Source of the DNA: Neolewinella lacunae
GTDB lineage: Bacteria; Bacteroidota; Bacteroidia; Chitinophagales; Saprospiraceae
Length of the DNA stretch: 64,000 bases
Direction of reading: 5' to 3'
NCBI RefSeq assembly: GCF_014349155.1
Contig: NZ_JACSIT010000040.1
Span: 1-64,000, forward strand
Position 1 is the stretch's first letter. Each line of letters opens with the position of its first letter. Positions 50,723-59,200 of the stretch are shown here, in pieces. Position numbers and translations under genes: made by a program. The notes beneath the pieces are model-generated. The model worked only from the letters and a program-made list of their open reading frames with translations, was not told where the DNA came from and did not search any database.

Positions 50723-53110
50723 TCACTCCACCACCACCGTCACCCCCGCCGATTCCTGCGAGTAGCCACCGTCGGCGTGGACGGCCAGAACCTTATACAC
50801 GTAGCGGATACCGGCCTCGGCATCCGTATCGGCCCAGCTGAGCAGTTGCCGGCCCGTCGGCACTGGCCCGTCGAAGAAATAGGCCACCGGCAGCGCCTTG
50901 TAGGGCCGCAGCCGACTCCCCCGCCGGCTGCGCAGCACCTGAAAGTGCAGTACACCGGGAGAAAGCGGGTAGCTCCATTCCAGCTCAATGCGGCAGTTGC
51001 GGAGTTGGGTTTTGGGGCCGTTCGTGCCGTATAATTCGCTGAGTCGGGCCGCAAATTGGGCGTCGGTCAGCGCCAGCCACTCGTCAAACTGGGTGGCGGT
51101 GATCAGGCCGCTCATCTCCAGCCCCAAGAGGACGGCTTTGCGATTTTCCGTAGAAATGGTCCCTCCGCTCTGCTGTGCAGCAATGATGTTGGTCATCAAT
51201 GTCCCCACCGTTTCGTCCAGGTCAGTTGTAATGGTGCTGTCCGCACAAGCGTAGCCAATGGCGAGGTCCAGAATTTCGCCCCGGCTTCCGTCGTCGTGCG
51301 GGCGGAGCGTGACGATTTCGGAGCCGGCACCGAGTTCCATTTCATCGAAGGCAATGAATTGGTAGTCGTAGTTCTGCCGGATGAGGGCCTCGTCGTCATC
51401 CAGGTAATTTATGCTGCCGCTGGCGTCAAAATTTTCGACTACGAAATCGTCTTCTGCTCCGGCGGGGATGGTCACCACTGTAGTCCAGCTCCCGCTCCCG
51501 GAGGGTCGGCGTTGCAGTTCGTGGCGCACCACGTCGCTGTCGGAACTGTATTTCCAACTCAGGGCGATGCCCGCAGGCGTGGCATTCACCCGCGCCAATA
51601 CCGGTTTGCCGGGCGGGGTAATGTCCACCCGGGGCACCACCAGCACCGGCGTCTTTTCGGAGGCATTGGCCCGGCCGTCTTCGGCCAGCAGCTGGTAAAA
51701 AATGCTGTCGTTGACGATCACCCCGCGCAGGTCATCGACGAAAAAGGTATCGGGGCGGACGTTTACTTCTACGGGGGCGAAGTCACCACCGCGCGCGTAG
51801 CAGCGCAAGACGCGGTAGCCCTTCAGGTCGGCCTCGCTGTTGGGGTTCCACTGCAGCAGTATGGTTCCGTCGCCCCGGTCCACCCCCGTAAATCCACTGG
51901 GGGCAGCCGGTGGGGTGCTGTCTTCCAACTGTCCCAGTTGGGGCTGGGTGCGGTAGAGGTGACCATTCTGGTCTTCCAGTTCAATGCTGTAATAGGCTGC
52001 GGGGAGCGGGGCAGGATCCGTCCACTGCCGGGCGCTCACGGCCAGGGTGGGCGCGCTTACTACTTCAAATGGTCCCTTCACACTCTCCGCACGGTAAATT
52101 CGTTGGGCCACCATCACGGCGTCATGGCTTCCTGTTACGCTTTCCCAGTGCAGGACCAGAGCGGTTTCCGTTGCCGCTACACTATCCATCCGCATCACCA
52201 GGTTCAGCGGCCCGGGGCGGGAGCGCCCGTTTACGTTCACTGATTTTGGGCCCGTAAACCCAAAAGGCGTCAAGCCCCTGATTTGGTACTTGTATTCCCC
52301 ATAGACGGGCACGCTATCCGTAAACCAGGCAAATTTCGGGTCGTTCTCCGGGTCGGAAGCACCGTAAATAAATGGGGCCTCGTTTACCTGCACAAACGTG
52401 AAGGCATTAGCCGGCGATCGGTAGATATTGTACGCTGTGTATAAGGTCTCCGTTTCTGCCACGCTCCAGCCCACTCTCACGGTTGTATCTCCGTCCACTA
52501 CCACTACGTCGCTTACGGGCACCAACGCTTCCACACTTTGCCCCAGTCCTCCCAATGCACCTGCGGAAGCGCCACTAACCCCAATGACGCTTACCACGTA
52601 ATTGTATTCTGTGTTTGCAGCGGGTGCATTATCTACAAAAGCCAACGCCAGCTTTATGGCCACTGACCAGTTGCGATCAGCCAGCGCGTGCGCAAAAAAC
52701 AGCCGGTTTTCCATTGATTCTTCGGCAGCAACCGCATCGGCAAAATCAAATTCACCGTCGGGGGTAATGTTCCACACATCGTCGTATAACAACTTTTTAG
52801 CCGCCTGCTCTAAATCTGTACTGGCCCATCCACTTTCGTTTCTTGGCTTCAGGTTATTACGCAATACCACGCGGCTGGCGGCCTGGTCACCCAATGAAAG
52901 CACCTGCCCATTCACCGCCCGCGTCATCCTCGAGATGATGTATCCATTTTCATTGGCCTGCAACCACAGCTGCGGGTCGCTGATTTGCCAACGCAAGCGA
53001 ACCCGAGTCCCCTGGGCTTGCGTCATGACCGTAATGGAAGATTGGGCCGCCAGCCCCATCCCACAGCAGCAGAGCAAACAAACAAACAGGAATTTGGAGA
53101 TAAATTTCAT
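50723..53110 (-). CDS. Secreted fibronectin type III-like protein
   Basis: 795 residues from ATG 53110 (MKFISKFLFVCLLC); the frame runs on to 53152 through the repeat. Signal peptide 1-20 (GLAAQS). The protein is built of Fn3-like beta sandwiches: TAYNIYRSPANAFTFVQV, LVLHWESVTG, PSGFTGVDRGDGTILLQWN near 400, PPGKPVLARVNATPAGIAL near 500, and a final LEWSYPLSPGVLHFQVLRS, LSWADTDAEAGIRYVYKV. No T9SS tail. Lies between the giant protein and the toxin gene, 116 bp and 134 bp from each, so it is probably part of one transcript. I infer an extracellular linker or adaptor. Confidence 0.8.
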   Translation of the reverse strand: MKFISKFLFVCLLCCCGMGLAAQSSITVMTQAQGTRVRLRWQISDPQLWLQANENGYIISRMTRAVNGQVLSLGDQAASRVVLRNNLKPRNESGWASTDLEQAAKKLLYDDVWNITPDGEFDFADAVAAEESMENRLFFAHALADRNWSVAIKLALAFVDNAPAANTEYNYVVSVIGVSGASAGALGGLGQSVEALVPVSDVVVVDGDTTVRVGWSVAETETLYTAYNIYRSPANAFTFVQVNEAPFIYGASDPENDPKFAWFTDSVPVYGEYKYQIRGLTPFGFTGPKSVNVNGRSRPGPLNLVMRMDSVAATETALVLHWESVTGSHDAVMVAQRIYRAESVKGPFEVVSAPTLAVSARQWTDPAPLPAAYYSIELEDQNGHLYRTQPQLGQLEDSTPPAAPSGFTGVDRGDGTILLQWNPNSEADLKGYRVLRCYARGGDFAPVEVNVRPDTFFVDDLRGVIVNDSIFYQLLAEDGRANASEKTPVLVVPRVDITPPGKPVLARVNATPAGIALSWKYSSDSDVVRHELQRRPSGSGSWTTVVTIPAGAEDDFVVENFDASGSINYLDDDEALIRQNYDYQFIAFDEMELGAGSEIVTLRPHDDGSRGEILDLAIGYACADSTITTDLDETVGTLMTNIIAAQQSGGTISTENRKAVLLGLEMSGLITATQFDEWLALTDAQFAARLSELYGTNGPKTQLRNCRIELEWSYPLSPGVLHFQVLRSRRGSRLRPYKALPVAYFFDGPVPTGRQLLSWADTDAEAGIRYVYKVLAVHADGGYSQESAGVTVVVE

Positions 53111-53133
53111 AATGATGTTATTAATAAATCCAT

Positions 53134-53174
53134 TGCGCGGCCGCAGGTGCAATGTGAGTGCTTAAAAGCAAGCA
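53134..53174 (-). repeat. Dispersed GC-rich element, copy 17
   Basis: TGCGCGGCCGCAGGTGC (53134-53150) followed by a degraded outer part, in the gap between the giant gene and the Fn3 gene. Confidence 0.8.
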
Positions 53175-53226
53175 ACGGCTAATGCAGGCTGGGTTAATAC
53201 TGGGTTGGCTATTCTTTGCTTGATGG

Positions 53227-56200
53227 TTAATTACTCGTAGGGCCTCCTCCACCGGAAGGGCGAGTGTAATTTAACTCCAGATAGCTCGCTTGCGTAGTCT
53301 GGGTTCCGTTCGGCAAATGATAACTTACCCGGATATAGTATAATCCGCTTCCGGGTATCAGAAATGGAGTATTATAGAAATTGTCAGCTCGTTGAGTGAT
53401 GTAACTGAGGATATATGCATTTAGTGCGGCCACTGTACTATCTTGTCTTGGTTCACTATAGAATTCCTCAGTAATTTCATTAACACACGTCGATATCCGG
53501 CTCTGAAGTTGTAGGTAGTCTGCGTAAGCTTCTTGCGGTACGTTATATTCCAGCACCTGTCGGCGATCGCTCATTACTAAACCATTGGTAAAATGATCAC
53601 CGCTAATGACCAGTGGCCCTTGGAAAGCCGAAACACTTACCCCTGCGGCCTCCCCTAGCGACTCAAAGTTACCCGCGCCAGTTGTAGTGAACTCCTCGCA
53701 GCTCCCAAAATCAGGATTTATGGGGAAGCCGGTGTACTGGAGTGCTTCCAGCGCATTATCATAAGGAGTCCCCAGGGCAGCTTGAAACCTCACCAAAGGT
53801 TCATCCACTCCAATGCCCAATCTTTCTACGTCACCAAGTAGGGCGTTTTGGTTCAATAGGCGGCCAATAAAACCTGTACTACCAGTCGTCGGTTGAATCG
53901 TCATGTTTCCTTGCTGCATCAACGCTATCTTTTGCGTGAAACGTTCTTGGTTGCTTACCCGGAAGTGGATAGGCGCGAGAATTTCCTTCACAATGTCTTT
54001 ACCATCGTACCGGACAAGTTTCAACTGGTAAAGCTGCCCCAGCAGCAGTTTGGCTGGCGGAAGATCAAAAGTGATCAGTCGATTGCTAGCATCGTACGTG
54101 AAGGGAATTATTTCTACTGCCCCGGTGGCGGACGTCAAAATCACTTTATTCTCCACTCCACTGGGCAGATTATAGAGCAATGGGGCCTGCCCGGTTTTCA
54201 GCTGAATGAATCCCTTCTGCTGGCTGTATTCCTTGGGGTAGAAATCGTACATCCCGTCAACGGGGTAACTATAGGCTACGTTGGTCGCCGGAATGAAGTC
54301 GTAAGCAGCAGCAGTTGCAAAAGTTACCGTTTGCGTTTCGGTACGTTCTACGGTATTGCCTTTTTTGACCGTTACCGTGATCGTCACTCGGATACTATCG
54401 CCACCTCCAAACATGTTCAGAGGAACCAGTGTGGCGCTGGTTCGGTCATCACTCCATACCAGATTGTGGCTCAGCAGGTGCCCCCCATTCACCGTTTTCA
54501 TGTTGTGTTCCGTAACGGTTGCGCTGAATGGCTGCCCATCCGGGCCATTAAAGACCCGACCGATCGGTACGGTAAAGTACACTTCAGGCCGGGCATCCGG
54601 AGCTACCCCAGGTGCCTTATCCAGCGGACTGATGTAGTTGATGAGCGGATTTTCATTTACAACCCCTCCGTCCGGGTCAATCAATGAACACTGCTCGCCA
54701 ATTTCTACGTTGAGGTTGATTTTCTTCTCTACGAACAAAAGTTTTACCCGGGCCGCCAGTGTAGCCTTGGCCCAGAAGGGGTTAGGCAATCTGGCTTGCA
54801 TTACTCCGGCAATACCCGCTTCGAAAATTGATACGCCAAACAATTTCACCCCACCGTTGAGGTACACCCAGGCCTGGCCAGCGGCGTACCAGCCATTCAG
54901 GCCAATCTGCTGGTTGCTTCCCGCACAAATGGCGCTACCGTAGTTGCGCAGCATCAAATCAAAGCCCATATCTGCTTCCAGGAAGCCTTGAACGGGGCCT
55001 GCTTTAAGCCGCGCCTCCGCAAAAATTCGGGCGCCGAACATGATCCCTCCACCCGATTTGCGCAGGCTCTCGTTGGTATTTATGAGATTAGCCATTGCAA
55101 GGACGTTTTCCGGCAAACCAGGAAAATCAGGAATATCCGTCCCCATGTTAAAATAGGCCGTTGCACCAGCATTGAAGTATGGCAGGTCAACCAGTATTCC
55201 CGCAGGGGCGGTCGGAGTACCAATATTAATATACCAATCTTCGGAATCAACGTGCAAGGCGGCCTGGACGAGGCGGCCATTGGGGCCAGCACCCATCAGG
55301 AGCCCACCACCTCTCAGGTAAGCTTCCAGCTTACCGTCGAAAACACCTTCGTTGAAATTATAGGTAAGATCAACCCAAGCAGAAATGGGTGGTCCAGCGG
55401 TGCCATTGCCTTGAGAAATACCTGGAACTTCATCTATTGGTAGCGCGGCAGAAATATTATTCGAAAGAGTCTGCATAAACTGCGGAGGATCAGGCAAAAT
55501 ATCTGCCATAAACTGTCCTTGCCCTTTAAAACTGATGGTGGCCAAACCGCCTCCATGGTCCCGGTCATTGAAAAGAAATTCCAGGCCAGCCCACCCGTTA
55601 AACACGCTTGACTCAGCAGTCGCAACCATTACTGCGGCTTTAAGCCCCAGGCCGTACTGTGGTGCCACGGTGTAGGTGGCACCCGAAAAGGACTCTCCCA
55701 AATTGGGCATACCGGCATGAGCGCCATTCCCACCGAAGTTCATTTTGCTTATGTCTAAAGTATTGTGCATATGGTAAGATACCCCGCCACCAAAACCATT
55801 TATTTTCAGTGGACCGATGGGCACGCCACTTGCAAGGCCAACCATTGCATCGACGAAGAAGTATTTGGTATCCTCCCGTTTGCCGAATTGTGCGGCCACC
55901 TGGGCAGAGAAATTCAACGGTTTTTTGGTGAATTCGGCTTCGAGCATCGCGTAAAACCCTTTACCATAGTCTGGATCATCGTTGAACCACTGCAAAGATC
56001 CGCTCACGTGCATGACATCTTTGATGTTGGCATCAATAAAGAGCCCCTTCAAATCAATTCGCTTGAACTTCCACTTTTGCCGGTCATTAATTTCTTCTAA
56101 CTCGCCAAGGATGCCAAAACGCCCCCCTGCTGCGATTTCCAGTTCACTGACAAGGCCAATGGACAAATCAAATCCGAGGCCAAATTCACGGCTGGTACTA

Positions 56201-59200
56201 CCTTTATATGGACTAATGCGGGAAAGGTCCATGGCAAACCCGCCAAAATCCATATTTACCCCTAGGTTACGGATTTCCCACATGCCTGCATCGAAGTAAG
56301 GATCGCGATTGGAGACACGGAACTCCTTGAAATATAATTCCGGCAGCGTGAGCTTAACAATCGAGGTGTCGGGAACTTTAAATCGCATGTTTCCAGTCAA
56401 GTCGGCAACTGCCAGGAACCCGTCGTAATCGTAGCCAATTTCAATCTTGGTAGCGGGCAACAATTCCACTTCCGCCAACAGCATATTCATTTTCACCGTG
56501 TCTTCTGGCTGTACGGTAAATTTGTAGCGCCCATGGCGGTAAATATTTGCGGAGTAGCGCAGCGTATCCGTAAATACCGGGATGATGATACCGCCTCCAA
56601 AACCAGCGCCAGCAAAGCTATTGTGCAGTACTTTTATATTAAAGCGGTCAATACCAAAGGGCCACCCCCCAGCATTTCCCGTTCCGATGTCCAGCAGATT
56701 GACTCCTTCCACGTAAGCCTCGCCAGAGAACCCAGTACCATCAATCAATACATCCTCAACGCCCACCGTCACAGGGTCTGCACCCTCGCTGAAGTCGTTC
56801 GGTAGGGTTGCGGAGAGGTTTGCCAGGTAAAATCCTCGCCACAAAGGAGAAAAGCCTACTTGTCGGTCGTAGTGTTGTGAAGAGTATCCGTCAGTGGGGA
56901 CGAATTGTGGCGTTATCCGATCGCTTAAATCCACTACGGCACTATCCAGCCGCCACTTAATGCCCTCATTGTTGGTCAGGGCGAAGGCACCCGCGTCCAC
57001 TGTGACCACGGCATCCAACCACTCCGTAACGTATGTATTGAAGTTTAGGTGGAAGCGCGCCGGATCAGGCAGCGGATTAAGGGTGTTATCGTCCAGTGGG
57101 GTAATAAATTCCCGGCACAATTCTACTTTACCACCTACTGCCATGCCTGCAAACCCACTGCAATCCCAATCAACAAATGTTTGCCCAGCATCCAGAATCA
57201 GTTTAGTGGCATTGTTGATGCGAATAGCAACGGTTGAGGCGAGCGACAAGCGGGATCCATCGGCTCCGCCTACCCCGAAAGTAATGTTCGTCCCCTCAAA
57301 AACCAGTTTCTGCCCGGAATCTGGGTCTTCCAAAATCAGGTACGCACTCAGGGTAGCACCACTGATTGGATTGAATTTGACATCATCCAATAAAATGGTG
57401 TACTGAAGTCCGCCAATGTATTTGGTAACGGAAATTGGCAACAAATTGGAACCTTGCCCCGAGGTGTCTTGCGATGCAGCCTGCATCTGGGCCAGTTTGG
57501 CCAAAAAGTGGGCCCGGTGAACCCCTTGGATGGCTCGGAAGCCTTGTTTAAACTGTGTATTCAATTCGTACCGAATCATCTCCGCACGGTCGGCAAACCC
57601 TAAATCGCCCGAGATTGAAGCGAGGGCGGGAAAATCCGTAAACTGATGGCTGGGTGCAGCGTACACATAGTTTTTAGGTTCCGCCCATAGGGTGCCATTG
57701 TCATACTCTTCCCGGGAGGAAGGCTCAAAATTGCCGACGCTTCCATTGAGCTGCTCAAGAGTATCCAGGTACTCTTTTACTTTACTTCTTACCCAGGCAG
57801 CAAAAGCGGCGGGGTCGCGCAAAGGGCCTATTTGCTCCGCATTTAGACTTGAAAGCTTGGACAAAACATAACTCAATGCCGCCGCTGCGTCTGCCCCTAA
57901 GACCATGGCTTCTTTCCGAATAAGTTCCAGTTCTGCTCTATCACATGAGTCTAACAAGACGTGCTTTTTCTCCAGACTGACCACTAGTGGATCCCTGGTG
58001 ACCCCGCCCATAGAAAAGGTATCGGGCCTGATAGCAAATTTTTGGCTAAGTCCCGGGTTAAAGTATTGGCTGGAATCCCCGTAAATATAGGGTTCGGCAA
58101 ACTGCAACGATTCCCGTATCGCTTGCATTTCTCCTCGCAAATTATTACAGATACCTCTGCGGGTTTGCAAGTCTTGTTGCACTGTGGCTAACTCCGCTGC
58201 CATCTGCGCATTGACAATTGCGGAAAGTTGGCTACCGATGCTATCTATAAATTGCTGAGTGGCGGCATCAATGTAGCGCTGTGGATTACAGGGATTGTCA
58301 GACGCATCGCGGCCCTCCCGGTTACATCCTTGTTCATTGTACTGGGTTCCCGTAGTAACGTGGTTACCATTGGCATCGAAGCCAAGGGTATCCAGATTGT
58401 TGCCCGTATACACGTTGATTCCTAAGCTATCGAACCCAAATCGGTCGAGGCCAGTAACTGGGTTTATCCCATTTTCATCGTATTCGCCCTCAATCTCTTG
58501 TGGTATACAGATGTCCCCGCCAATGGCCAAAGTGTCGACGCTGAAATCGTAATTGCTCAGGTTATCTTCCATGCCTTCCACTAAGCCGTCGTAAAGCGTG
58601 CGGAATTTATTGACTTTCCCGGCAAAACTTACCAGCAAGTTCCGGTCATTAAAAGGTAGGGGAACCAGGCCGGTGCCTTGGTAGGAGCCTTCGCTACTAG
58701 CTTGCTGCACAAGGGTTTTTATCAGTAGTGGGAAGCCATTTACGGTAATTACTTCTCCCTCGGTCAGGAAAAGGAGGGGTTCAGTATTGGTGGCAGTAGA
58801 ATCTGCTACGTATACGTCCCCACACTCATAATTGGTGAGCAGAATTTCCGGCTCTTCCTCCAACACTACTTCCACCGAATCAATTGCTCCAGGATTGATC
58901 AGCACCTTGCTTGCGGTACAGATTACCGGACAAAAGGCACCATCTGTGGTCTGCATCCGTACGGTAATCTCCGCATCAGCCGCAATGCCGATCAAGTTTC
59001 CTGCCCAGGTAGCTGGGTCAGGCAACAGCCCCGGACCTGCAAAAGGGATCACCTCGGAGACGGTGTTCCCGTTGCTTTCGTATTCAGCGACGACCTCTAC
59101 CCGGGTAGTAGGAGAAGCGGCAAGTAAGGTATTAAGCGACTGTTGACCAACGTTTTCGAAGACCAGAAAGGCCTGGTCTCCGGCGAGGGAAACAACTTCC

